Translations under genes and position numbers: made by a program
NCBI RefSeq assembly: GCF_950100655.1
Contig: NZ_CATNLY010000045.1
Span: forward strand, 248,001-312,000
Source of the DNA: Pleomorphomonas sp. T1.2MG-36
Lineage (GTDB): Bacteria > Pseudomonadota > Alphaproteobacteria > Rhizobiales > Pleomorphomonadaceae
Length of the DNA stretch: 64,000 nucleotides
Reading direction: 5' to 3'
Notes under the pieces: model-generated
What the model was told of the DNA's origin: nothing
Seen by the model: only the letters and a program-made list of their open reading frames with translations
Databases searched by the model: none
Shown: positions 56,258 to 64,000 of the stretch, one piece after another
Numbering within the stretch: position 1 is the stretch's first letter
Layout: every line of letters begins with the position of its first letter

Positions 56258-57946
56258 TCAGGCGGACTTCAGCATGGCGATGAAGCCGGCGACGTCCTGC
56301 TTCAGGCGTTCGGATCGGCCGGCAAGATCTCCCGACAGGGTTTCGAGGGTCCGCGACGCTTCGGCGGTGGTCCCGACGTTTCCGGACAGCGCGTGGATGT
56401 TCTGCGTCACCGTTGCCGATCCGTCGGCGGCAAGCTGCGTGTTGCCGGCGATTTCCTGTGTGGTGACGCTTTGCTCTTCGACGGCGCCGGCGATCGCCGC
56501 GGATATGCTGCGGATGGAGTCGATGGTCTCGACAATGCGGCCGATCGATTGCACGGTGTCGCCGGTCGCCTTCTGGATGCCGGCAACGCGGGCGGAAATG
56601 TCCTCGGTCGCCCGCGCCGTCTGCGAGGCGAGCTGCTTGACCTCGCTCGCCACCACGGCGAAGCCCTTTCCCGCTTCGCCGGCGCGCGCCGCCTCGATTG
56701 TGGCATTGAGGGCCAGCAGGTTGGTCTGCTCCGCGATCGAGTTGATCAGCGCCACCACCTCACCGATCTTGGCCGCCGAGTCCGACAAGGCTTTGATGTC
56801 GACCTCGGTGCGGGTGACCTCTTCCGTGGCGAGACCGACCACCTTGTTGGATTCGGCAACCTGTCGTGCGATTTCCTCGACGGACGCGGCAAGCTGCGTG
56901 GTGGCCGCCGCGACGGTCTCGACGTTGCGGACCGACTCGTCGGCTGCATCGGCCACCGTACGGGCGTTGGCGATGCCCGCGTCTGCGGCCTGCGACAACT
57001 GGCGCGCCGAGCCGAGCAGGCTGTCGGACGATGCGACGAAGGCGCGCGTCATCTCGCCGATCGACTTCTCGAAATCGTCGGCAAGCAGAAGCCGGTTGCT
57101 GGTGACCTGGGTCTGCATCTCCTCGCGCAAGCGCTCGCTGGCGGCGCGATCTTCCTCGCCGCGCAAGAGGCTGTCCCTCAGTTGGCTCAGCGTCAGTGCC
57201 ATCGCGCCGAGTTCGCCATGGGCGCTGGTATCGATCTGGAAGCGATAGTCGCCGTCGCCGACCGCCTTGAGGGCGGTCTGGATGCCGGTGATCGGCTGGC
57301 TGATCGACCGGGCGATCAGCACGACGACGGCGGTCAGCGCCAGGGTCAGTATCGCCGCCAGGCCCGAGTAGCGTCCGGCGGCGGACCGGATCTGTGCATT
57401 GATGTCGGCGACGACCGTCGTCGCGGCGACCGTGACCCCTCCGAAGGCGTCGACATGGCGGACGATGGCCGCCTTCGGCTCACTGGCCCCGGTCTGGGCG
57501 TTGGTCCAGTCGTAGGTCATCGACGCCGCGCCTTCCTTGCGGGCCAGGGCGACCATTTCCTGGATGACGGCACGGCCGTCCGGCCCCCTGCGGGTATAGG
57601 CGATATCGTTGCCCCGCAACTTGGGGTCCGGATGGGCAAGCATCAGCCCCTGGTCGTCGATGATGAACACGTAGTCCGACGTGTTGAAGCGCATGCTCGA
57701 CATGGTGTCGGCGACGATCTTCGCCGCAGTCTTCTCGTCCGTCTCTCCGGCGGACACGCGCTCCGCCTCGGCCGCCACCATCGCGGCGGCGCTGTCGACG
57801 ACGGCCTGCAATTGTTCGAGGCGTCCGGCCCTGATCTCCGCTGACAACTGCCAAAGGCCATAGCCGGCCATGAATCCCAACCCGAGCAAGACGAAGGCGA
57901 CGATGGAGTAGCAGCGTACCGATACGCGGGCGAAAAAGTTCCGCAT
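56258..57946 (-). CDS. Methyl-accepting chemotaxis protein with Cache domain
   Basis: 562 residues, ATG 57946. Membrane helix ([22 protein letters not shown]), single Cache-type sensor ([33 protein letters not shown] to [16 protein letters not shown]), second helix ([17 protein letters not shown]), HAMP, and a signalling domain with hairpin tip [37 protein letters not shown]. Ligand not readable; small carboxylates or amines are typical for this Cache type. No che genes are close. Confidence 0.93.
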   Translation of the reverse strand: MRNFFARVSVRCYSIVAFVLLGLGFMAGYGLWQLSAEIRAGRLEQLQAVVDSAAAMVAAEAERVSAGETDEKTAAKIVADTMSSMRFNTSDYVFIIDDQGLMLAHPDPKLRGNDIAYTRRGPDGRAVIQEMVALARKEGAASMTYDWTNAQTGASEPKAAIVRHVDAFGGVTVAATTVVADINAQIRSAAGRYSGLAAILTLALTAVVVLIARSISQPITGIQTALKAVGDGDYRFQIDTSAHGELGAMALTLSQLRDSLLRGEEDRAASERLREEMQTQVTSNRLLLADDFEKSIGEMTRAFVASSDSLLGSARQLSQAADAGIANARTVADAADESVRNVETVAAATTQLAASVEEIARQVAESNKVVGLATEEVTRTEVDIKALSDSAAKIGEVVALINSIAEQTNLLALNATIEAARAGEAGKGFAVVASEVKQLASQTARATEDISARVAGIQKATGDTVQSIGRIVETIDSIRSISAAIAGAVEEQSVTTQEIAGNTQLAADGSATVTQNIHALSGNVGTTAEASRTLETLSGDLAGRSERLKQDVAGFIAMLKSA

Positions 57947-58193
57947 GAAGGCTCCTGGAAGGATTGGATAAGGCGCCGGTACCGCCTCTCGGCAAGAGGC
58001 GGGGTCAAGGCACTGGTTGATCAGGGAAGACGAGAGACCCATTGCTTTGCCGCCGGAAACAAGGCGGAAGACATCCGGTCCTCTCTGACGGCACTCTCGA
58101 TGAGCGCACCTAATATCACATTAAAAAATACCGATGTTTAAGCTCTATCGTAATTCGACGTAGTCATCAGAACTTCTGACGAGGCACCAAATG

Positions 58194-58221
58194 AAAAGGG
58201 CCGCCGGTTGCCCGGCGGCCC
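58194..58221 (-). terminator. Rho-independent terminator after nifJ
   Basis: On the minus strand GGGCCGCCGG, loop GCAA, CCGGCGGCCC (58221-58198), then TTTT. Perfect 10-bp stem 25 nt after the nifJ stop. Confidence 0.8.
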
Positions 58222-58245
58222 AATTGTCTTCGAGTTGGAAGCCGA

Positions 58246-61200
58246 TTACTCGGCGGCGCTGCTCGCAGCACCCTTCAGCGCTTCGATCTCGGCAACGGCC
58301 TCGTCGTAGCGGCTCTGCAGGGCGTCGAGTTCGGCCTGATGGGCCTCGTCGAGCTTGGCGGCGTCGATGCCGGCCAGGTTCTGCAGGGTGCGCCAGAAGC
58401 GGCGGCGTTCCTCGACCAGGCGAACGATCTGGGCCGGAACCGGGAAGCGGATGAGCTTGCCCTTCTTGACTTCCCAGATGAACGGGATCTTGCCGACCCG
58501 CTCTTCTTCGCTGAGGTCGATGAACTCGTCGATCGACACGGCATTGTTGACGTCATCGGCAAGCGGCTTGCCGGTGAACTGCTTCTTGAAGCGGCCTTCC
58601 TGGTGAGCGAAGTGAGCCGGGGTCAGCGGCACTTCCTTCGTCTGCTCGTTGCCGTCGGCGTCCTTGTAGGTCAGGACGAGGGTCGTCCAGTCCTGCTCGA
58701 CGTCGGGGTTGCCGTCCAGCGAGAAGCGCTCCTTCAGCACCGAGCCGCCGTCCGGATTGTGGACGTAGACCGGGCTGGTGCGGCTCTCGACGGCGAGGCG
58801 GGCATGCTCGCTCGACACGTCGTCACCGATGCCCTGCTCGCCCTGGCAAGGCGTGTAGACGTCGATGATGGCCGGAGACGTCGTCCGCGACAGGGCGGAG
58901 AGGACGTTCTTCAGGAAGTGCCCCTGGATGGAGGTGGCGGTCTGCACCACCATCACCGCCGGGTGGAAGGCGGCGATCAGGCCGAGTTCCTTGCGGTTGT
59001 CGGTCTTGCCGGCATGCGCCGCGCCATAGCGGGCGAGGTCGGAGTCCTGACCGATCAGCGAGGAGGTCGAGGCCTGACCACCGGTGTTGGAGTACACGCC
59101 GGTGTTGACCACGATCACCTTGATCGGCGTCTTGGTCGACAGCAACCGCGACAGCGCGCCGAAGCCGATGTCGTAGGTGGCGCCGTCGCCGCCGATCGAG
59201 AACACGGTCGGCAGGCGGCCGAGTTCGGTCTCGGTGAAGTCTTCCCAGGCAAAGGTCCGGAAGGCCTTGTCGTGAACCGCCGGCTCATACTTGTCGTCGA
59301 GCTCCAGCTCGGCGACGCGCATGGCCCTGAAGTTCACCAGCACGTCGGCCGCGATACCTTCGTAGATGCCCTTGGCGAGCGCGGGGGCATCCTGGAACAG
59401 GCTGTTCACCCACGGATCGCGGTAGGGGTTGTACGGGAAGGTCGAGGAGTACACGCTCGAACAGCCGGTCGAGTTGGCAATCACCGCGGCAGCCGGGCCT
59501 TCGCCCGTCGGACCGCTCTCCAGCAGGAAGAGGTGGTGATTGATCGTCTCAAGCGACGACTTCAGACGGGCGATACGACCCTCGTCGGTCAGCGTCGACA
59601 GCTTGGTCTCGATCTTGGCGATCAGCGCCTCGACCTCGGCGATGTGCTCCTTGCGGGCGCGGCCCTGGAGAGCATTGTTCGCCGCCATGATCAGGCGCAA
59701 CGCCGTCACCTCGCCGCAGCCGCGGCAACCGCCGTGACCACCGGTCATGGCATAGTAGTTGTCACGGTCGAGGATGAGGCGCTTGGCGTTGGCGCCAGTC
59801 AGCTGCTCGGTGAAGCGAGACGGGGTGTTGGCCGTCTTGGTCAGGAACTCGAAGCGAGCCTGCAGCGTCTCGAGGAGCGCGTCGTCCTGCTCGGTCTGAA
59901 CCAGAGCGTCGGAACCACAGACGGTGGTGCATTCGAGACAGCCCGAGCACTTCCACGGGTCGAGGCCGACCGAGTAGAGAGCACCGGAACCGGGCACCTT
60001 CTTCTCGGCCTGATCGAAGAACAGACGGGTGCGCGCAACCGGGAAGTTGGCGAGAACCGTCGTCATCTTGTCGAAGTCGAGAGCGAGCGACGCGTTGCCG
60101 GCGGCGATGCCGGGCGCCACCTGGGCGAAGATCTCATGGAAGGCGCGGGCCTTCGGCTGAGCCTTGTAGACTTCGCGGATGGCAGTGGCGATGGCCGGAG
60201 CCTTGGCGACGAGCTCGGCGCGGCGGGCTTCCGAAACGTCGATCTGACGAGCGGCGGTGGCAACAAGATCGTCGATCTCATGCACCGTCGACGGCATGGC
60301 GGCGTCGGGGCAGACCAGCGTGCACTCAAGGCAGGCCGTGCACTTCTCGGCATCGAACACCGGCACCTGCCGGCGGAAGAGGCCCTTGTCCTTCATGGCG
60401 GCGGAACCGGCCGGCATGAACATGCCGGTGCCCGGCAGAACCGGCGATTCGCCGATGGTGCCATCCTTGAACGGACCGGCGAGCATGTCCTCGTAGTACT
60501 CGTTGTCGAAGATGCCGGCCGGCGAGCTGATGTCGAGGCTGCACATCGAGGCGGAGACCGCCACCGAACGAGCCTGGGTCACCGGGGCGTCGGCCTCGGC
60601 AGCCTTGAAGGCCGGGTCGTTGTAGGCGACTTCGTGGGTTGCCTCGGCACCCTCGGCGATGACCGCCATGTTGCCGGCAACGACGGCGTCACCCTTGGCG
60701 CCGAACTTCTTGGAGATCTGCTGACGCACCTTCTCCAGGATGGCGGCGCGGTCGGCACCGGCGGTGATCCGCTTCTCATGGCCGCAGAGCGCGCCGATGA
60801 AGGCGATGCCCATCATGCGGGTGGCGAGTTCCGGCGACGGAGCGTTCTTGCTGGCGACGGCGAAGGCGTCGACCACCAGGAACTTGATCTCCTTGTCGCG
60901 GATCGTCTTGCGGGCCGAAGCCGGCATGTCGAGCCAGGCTTCAAGCGGCGACTTCGACGTCTGCAGGATGAACGTGCCACCCTTGGCGAGACCGCGCAGC
61001 GGGTTGGAGTGCGCGAAGACCTTGTGGTCCGGCGAGATGACGATCTCGACGTCCTCGATCTCGGCGTTGGTGATCTTCACCGGCTCCGGAGACAGGGTGA
61101 TGTAGTAGTTGGTGGGCGCGCCGGACTTCTCCGAGCCGTACTTGGGGGCGGCCTTGGAGTAGAGGCCGAGGGCGCCGGCCAGGATATCGGTCAGGAGCTT

Positions 61201-62883
61201 GCCGGTGGCGATGGTGCCGTAACCGCCCACCGAGTGGAAGCGGACGCGGAAGGCATCGTCAGGCAGCAGGCGGGGGTTCTCGCCCGTCTCCAGCGCCATG
61301 AACTCGGTCTGCGGATAGGCAGCCTTGAGCTTGGCCTGGACTTCGCTCATGCGGGCATTCGGGTTCTTCGAGAAGAACTGCGAGCCGAGGTAGACGAACG
61401 GGTTGTTGCGGGCCGCTTCCATGTTGTCGAAGGCGGCGACGATGTGACGCGACTGCAGGTCATGACCGCCGAGGCCGAAGATGGCCGTGGTGACCTTGGG
61501 CAGCTTGTCGATGGCGGGGATGCCCTCGTGACGGCCGCCGTCGGCGTTCTCGCGGGCCTTGAACAGGGCCTGCGTGACGAAGCCGGTCAGGGCGGTGTCG
61601 TCCGAGCGCTCGAGCACCGTGACGGCCTTCTTGCCGGCGATGGCAGCGATCAGCTCGGCTTCCGGGAACGGCTGCAGCAGCTTGATGGCGATCGAACCGA
61701 CCTTGCGGCCCTTCGAACGCAGATAGTCGACAACGGCTTCGACGTCGTCGGTGACCGAGCCGAGGCCGATCATGACGTAGTCGGCGTCTTCGGTCTTGTA
61801 GGTCATGACCGGCGAATAGTGGCGGCCGGTCAGCTCACCGTACTCGTCCATGGCCTGCTTGACGAACTTCGGCACGTCCACGACGAAGTGGGTGCGATGG
61901 TCGGCGGCACCGGACTGGAAATCGGGCTGGTTCTGCACGCCACCGGTCAGGCCGGGGTTGTGGATGTCGACCAGCGCCGGGACGAGCTGGCGGGTGCCCT
62001 TTTCCCAGGCGTTCAGCCACTGGCGCTTGAACTGGCCCTTGAGCTCGGCCGGAACCCACTTGGCGGCGGCTTCGATCAGCTTGCCCTCGTTGTCGGCCTC
62101 GATGGCCTCTTCGTTGGCGTCAATGTAGGCCTTGAGCGAGGTGGCGTCGGCGGCGACGAAGGTGTCCTTCTTGCGCACCAGCCACTGACGCAGCTGGTAG
62201 GCGCGGCCCTTGGCGCCGAACAGGATTTCCTGGGCGACGGTCGGGCACTTGATGCGGCCGGTGGGATCGCCGAGGAATTCCTTCAGCATCGCCGGTTCCG
62301 GCATCTTGGCTTCCGACAGCATGTGCGAGGTCGCAAAGCCGTCCATCGAGTTGGCGACCGGCACCAGCGACAGCGCGGACACCTTGTAGGAGATGGCGGC
62401 GAGATCGGCCGCTTCCTGCGGGTTGGCGCCGAACAGGATGGTGTAGCCGGTGGGCAGCAGCGAGTAGACGTCGTCATGGCCGGCCATGACGTTGAGCGAA
62501 TGCTTCGACACCACGCGGGCGGCCACCTGCAGCACGAAGCCGCCGGCCTTCTTGCCGACGGTCACGTAATGCGACTCGAGGCCGTAGAGGATGCCCTGCG
62601 AGGACGAGGCGTTGGAGATGAACTTGCCACCGGTCAGCGCCGCGCCGAGGGCGCCCGACTGGGCCGAATGCTCACCTTCCGGCTCGTAGAAGAAGGGGTG
62701 GCGGCCCCAGACGTTGCAGCCGCCGCCAGCGCGGAAGCTCTCATAGATTTCGGAAATTTCGGTCGAGGGCGTGATCGGGTAGCCGATGACGCCGCCGCAT
62801 ACGTGGCCCATGACATGGGCAACGGCGCCGTTGCCGTTGATGACCGTGGGAAGACCTGGATATTTCGCGCTCATTTGCTGCAT
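58246..62883 (-). CDS. nifJ: Pyruvate:ferredoxin (flavodoxin) oxidoreductase, long form
   Basis: 1545 residues (start ATG 62883; ATG 62874 also fits), about 350 longer than the usual 1170-1230. Domains in order: TPP-pyrimidine domain with GYPITPSTEISEIYESF, transketolase-C-like VMIGLGSVTDDVEAV, gamma domain (VRFHSVGGYGTIATGKLLTDILAGALG, near residue 550-780), two 4Fe-4S motifs CTACLECTLVCP (about 848) and CSGCLECTTVCG (about 981), TPP domain with CRGCGE (about 1053), STGCSS (about 1139), GGDGATYDIG (about 1232) and TPCQGEQGIGDD (about 1345), whose cysteines hold the third cluster. Makes acetyl-CoA and reduced ferredoxin/flavodoxin. A FNR box lies upstream and a terminator follows. Confidence 0.93.
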   Translation of the reverse strand: MQQMSAKYPGLPTVINGNGAVAHVMGHVCGGVIGYPITPSTEISEIYESFRAGGGCNVWGRHPFFYEPEGEHSAQSGALGAALTGGKFISNASSSQGILYGLESHYVTVGKKAGGFVLQVAARVVSKHSLNVMAGHDDVYSLLPTGYTILFGANPQEAADLAAISYKVSALSLVPVANSMDGFATSHMLSEAKMPEPAMLKEFLGDPTGRIKCPTVAQEILFGAKGRAYQLRQWLVRKKDTFVAADATSLKAYIDANEEAIEADNEGKLIEAAAKWVPAELKGQFKRQWLNAWEKGTRQLVPALVDIHNPGLTGGVQNQPDFQSGAADHRTHFVVDVPKFVKQAMDEYGELTGRHYSPVMTYKTEDADYVMIGLGSVTDDVEAVVDYLRSKGRKVGSIAIKLLQPFPEAELIAAIAGKKAVTVLERSDDTALTGFVTQALFKARENADGGRHEGIPAIDKLPKVTTAIFGLGGHDLQSRHIVAAFDNMEAARNNPFVYLGSQFFSKNPNARMSEVQAKLKAAYPQTEFMALETGENPRLLPDDAFRVRFHSVGGYGTIATGKLLTDILAGALGLYSKAAPKYGSEKSGAPTNYYITLSPEPVKITNAEIEDVEIVISPDHKVFAHSNPLRGLAKGGTFILQTSKSPLEAWLDMPASARKTIRDKEIKFLVVDAFAVASKNAPSPELATRMMGIAFIGALCGHEKRITAGADRAAILEKVRQQISKKFGAKGDAVVAGNMAVIAEGAEATHEVAYNDPAFKAAEADAPVTQARSVAVSASMCSLDISSPAGIFDNEYYEDMLAGPFKDGTIGESPVLPGTGMFMPAGSAAMKDKGLFRRQVPVFDAEKCTACLECTLVCPDAAMPSTVHEIDDLVATAARQIDVSEARRAELVAKAPAIATAIREVYKAQPKARAFHEIFAQVAPGIAAGNASLALDFDKMTTVLANFPVARTRLFFDQAEKKVPGSGALYSVGLDPWKCSGCLECTTVCGSDALVQTEQDDALLETLQARFEFLTKTANTPSRFTEQLTGANAKRLILDRDNYYAMTGGHGGCRGCGEVTALRLIMAANNALQGRARKEHIAEVEALIAKIETKLSTLTDEGRIARLKSSLETINHHLFLLESGPTGEGPAAAVIANSTGCSSVYSSTFPYNPYRDPWVNSLFQDAPALAKGIYEGIAADVLVNFRAMRVAELELDDKYEPAVHDKAFRTFAWEDFTETELGRLPTVFSIGGDGATYDIGFGALSRLLSTKTPIKVIVVNTGVYSNTGGQASTSSLIGQDSDLARYGAAHAGKTDNRKELGLIAAFHPAVMVVQTATSIQGHFLKNVLSALSRTTSPAIIDVYTPCQGEQGIGDDVSSEHARLAVESRTSPVYVHNPDGGSVLKERFSLDGNPDVEQDWTTLVLTYKDADGNEQTKEVPLTPAHFAHQEGRFKKQFTGKPLADDVNNAVSIDEFIDLSEEERVGKIPFIWEVKKGKLIRFPVPAQIVRLVEERRRFWRTLQNLAGIDAAKLDEAHQAELDALQSRYDEAVAEIEALKGAASSAAE

Positions 62884-62987
62884 CCGTCCTGCTGCATCTG
62901 GTGTTCCTGTCCGCCCTCGTCCGATCAGTCACTGGTCGAGGTTCGGGCAACGTACGCCGATGTTCAGCTGCCGATGGAGTTTTGACC

Positions 62988-63001
62988 TTGATTTCAGTCA
63001 A
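62988..63001. promoter_or_regulatory. FNR/FixK/Anr-type box upstream of nifJ
   Basis: TTGATTTCAGTCAA: TTGAT-N4-GTCAA, one mismatch from the TTGAT-N4-ATCAA consensus. Its centre is about 112 bp upstream of the nifJ ATG. Counting 41.5 bp downstream puts a transcription start near 62953, with a possible -10 (GAACAT) at 62965-62960, the class II activator geometry. Confidence 0.65.
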
Positions 63002-63449
63002 AACTATACGAAACTTACTTGGGCTTCGGTGTTGTTACCGATGGACCCTTCTGCCGTTATAGAGGTGTGGCTGAGCTTTGTCGTAAGTACTCAACCGGGG
63101 ACTACGTGAAAATGCGAAGGTTTTACTGCTATGCGTTTTTTGCAGAGCACCGGCTACGCCACCAATGGTCCTCTTTCGTCTCATCTTTCGGCAACTTACT
63201 GCTGCTAAAGCAGAAATCCCCGAAACTTGAGTTCGGCGGCGCCTTTTTTCCTGGCCCCTGTGGTTGGTGATTAGCGGTATTTCTCGCAACGGGCCGGACA
63301 GTATTCGTCAGAAAATTAATCGGTTTATCTACGCGATGTCGATCGCGCTCTTTTCTTTGCGAGGCGCCGCAGTTCAAAGTCCACCACAGAAAGCAAGTTT
63401 AATCCTCGAGAAGCTGGATTTCCAGCTCCCTTTCGACCCTACGTATTCC

Positions 63450-63474
63450 ACCGCCGGCAGGCGCCGGCGGTTTC
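63450..63474 (+). terminator. Orphan terminator-like hairpin on the plus strand
   Basis: ACCGCCGGC (63450-63458), loop AGGC, GCCGGCGGT (63463-63471), then TTTC. Perfect 9-bp stem, short T-tail, no gene upstream on the plus strand. Confidence 0.5.
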
Positions 63475-63693
63475 TACACGAGACCAGGCCGATTGTACTG
63501 CCGCGTTTGCCAATGCATCGCCACCGAACTCGCTGAAGTTATCAAGCGACCTCCGTGACATTCGTTAAGCCTAAGGTCGAATACGAATTGAGAGGCATAA
63601 GCACGAGGACATATACAGTTGAGAGTGAGTTGCAGTGTCGATGCTGCCGGCCGGATCATCCGGTTGGGCGCGCCACTGGCGGAGTGCGCGAGA

Positions 63694-63927
63694 ATGGGCC
63701 TTTCGATCGAGACGATGAAGCCGGGTGACAGTGCCCGCGTCACTGGCCTGGTGGCCGGCGATCGTGGCTACCGGCAGCGCCTGCTCGCCATGGGCCTTAC
63801 CCCTGGCGCGGTGCTGGAAGTCCGGCGTAAGGCACCGCTCGGCGACCCGGTTGAAATTTCCGTTCGCAATTTCACGCTGACCCTTCGCAAATCCGAAGCG
63901 GCCATCCTGGAGCTGGAGGCCGTATGA
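63694..63927 (+). CDS. feoA: Ferrous iron transport protein A
   Basis: 77 residues from ATG 63694 (MGLSIETMKPGDSARVTGLVAGDRGYRQRLLAMGLTPGAVLEVRRKAPLGDPVEISVRNFTLTLRKSEAAILELEAV), the SH3-like FeoA domain. Upstream TTG 63619 is in frame but is not typical. ATGA overlap with feoB implies translational coupling. Supports Fe(II) uptake under low oxygen. Confidence 0.93.
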   Translation: MGLSIETMKPGDSARVTGLVAGDRGYRQRLLAMGLTPGAVLEVRRKAPLGDPVEISVRNFTLTLRKSEAAILELEAV

Positions 63928-64000
63928 TGGTCACGGGAAAGCCTCTCGTTGTTGCCGTCGTCGGTAATCCCAACTGCGGCAAGTCCACCCTGTTCAATGC
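63924..64000 (+). CDS. feoB: Ferrous iron transporter B, N-terminal part (continues past window)
   Basis: First 25 codons visible (MMVTGKPLVVAVVGNPNCGKSTLFN), including the G1/Walker A motif GNPNCGKST of the FeoB G domain. Start ATG 63924 overlaps the feoA stop. The membrane channel is outside the window. Confidence 0.95.
   Translation, partial: MMVTGKPLVVAVVGNPNCGKSTLFN

Larger units (their letters stand above)
62884..63693. other. 810-bp gene-free region between nifJ and feoA
   Basis: No credible protein in either direction; base composition is noticeably more AT-rich from about 63000 to 63620 than the flanks. It holds the FNR box near the nifJ side, an orphan plus-strand terminator at 63450, and presumably the feoAB promoter. 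A Fur/Irr/RirA-type box was not recognised by eye. Confidence 0.5.

Noticed and set aside
58339..62985. 1548-residue open frame on the plus strand, antisense to nifJ
   Set aside because: It mirrors nifJ in a high-GC sequence and has no family motif, with Gly/Arg/Val/Glu-rich composition typical of shadow frames.
63216..63240. CCGAA/TTCGG stem before a run of T near 63236
   Set aside because: Only a 5-bp stem, with several bases between it and the T-run; too weak to call a terminator.

Overview
The window is a high-GC chromosomal segment of an alphaproteobacterium, most likely Hyphomicrobiales (Rhizobiales). The support is order-level synteny and family content: a GcrA cell-cycle regulator; the yejABEF transporter next to ffs-dnaX-ybaB-recR; irr beside fabA-fabB-fabI; lptC-lptA-lptB-rpoN-hpf-ptsN; and a his cluster with an embedded DUF2628 gene. 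An oversized NifJ-type pyruvate:ferredoxin oxidoreductase, a flavodiiron protein and the start of feoAB point to a facultatively anaerobic, possibly nitrogen-fixing lineage such as Pleomorphomonadaceae. The family-level placement is inference.

Layout. 0-7 kb: end of gcrA, a DUF1284 protein, and the yejABEF peptide importer on the minus strand. 6.8-12 kb: SRP RNA, dnaX, ybaB, recR, rnk, then gdhA on the minus strand. 12.3-19.3 kb: a degenerate receiver/phosphotransfer-like protein below a CtrA-type box, galE, kdsA, a hybrid histidine kinase and an HD-GYP response regulator. 19.3-31.6 kb: sugar and carbon genes (GH3 glycosidase, xylulokinase, ribokinase, FucU/RbsD), a TadG-like membrane protein, a pseudouridine synthase, gabD, and a BadF-type kinase with a GntR/UTRA regulator. 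31.6-37 kb: irr, fabA, fabB, fabI, an acyltransferase-like membrane protein and an alpha/beta-hydrolase-like protein. 37.2-46.5 kb (all minus): DUF1150, Hsp20, a PhaZ-like protein, MmcB, ptsN, hpf, rpoN, lptB, lptA, lptC and rnd. 46.6-56.2 kb: flavodiiron protein, tRNA-Leu, an NDUFA9-like protein, uppP, an FzlA-like GST protein, queG, hisB-DUF2628-hisH-hisA, a small membrane protein and ferredoxin-NADP reductase. 56.2-64 kb: a chemoreceptor, nifJ, an 810-bp gene-free stretch, feoA and the start of feoB.

Two themes stand out. Redox: NifJ (with an FNR/FixK box at the right place), ferredoxin-NADP reductase, flavodiiron protein and FeoAB fit a low-oxygen programme. Cell cycle: GcrA, a TTAA-N7-TTAA CtrA box in front of a phosphotransfer-like protein, an FzlA-like division protein, and a tight cluster of six GANTC (CcrM) sites at 29.66-29.75 kb fit the alphaproteobacterial CtrA/GcrA/CcrM circuit. 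No insertion sequence, prophage or CRISPR array was seen; this is mostly a conserved core region with a few accessory genes.
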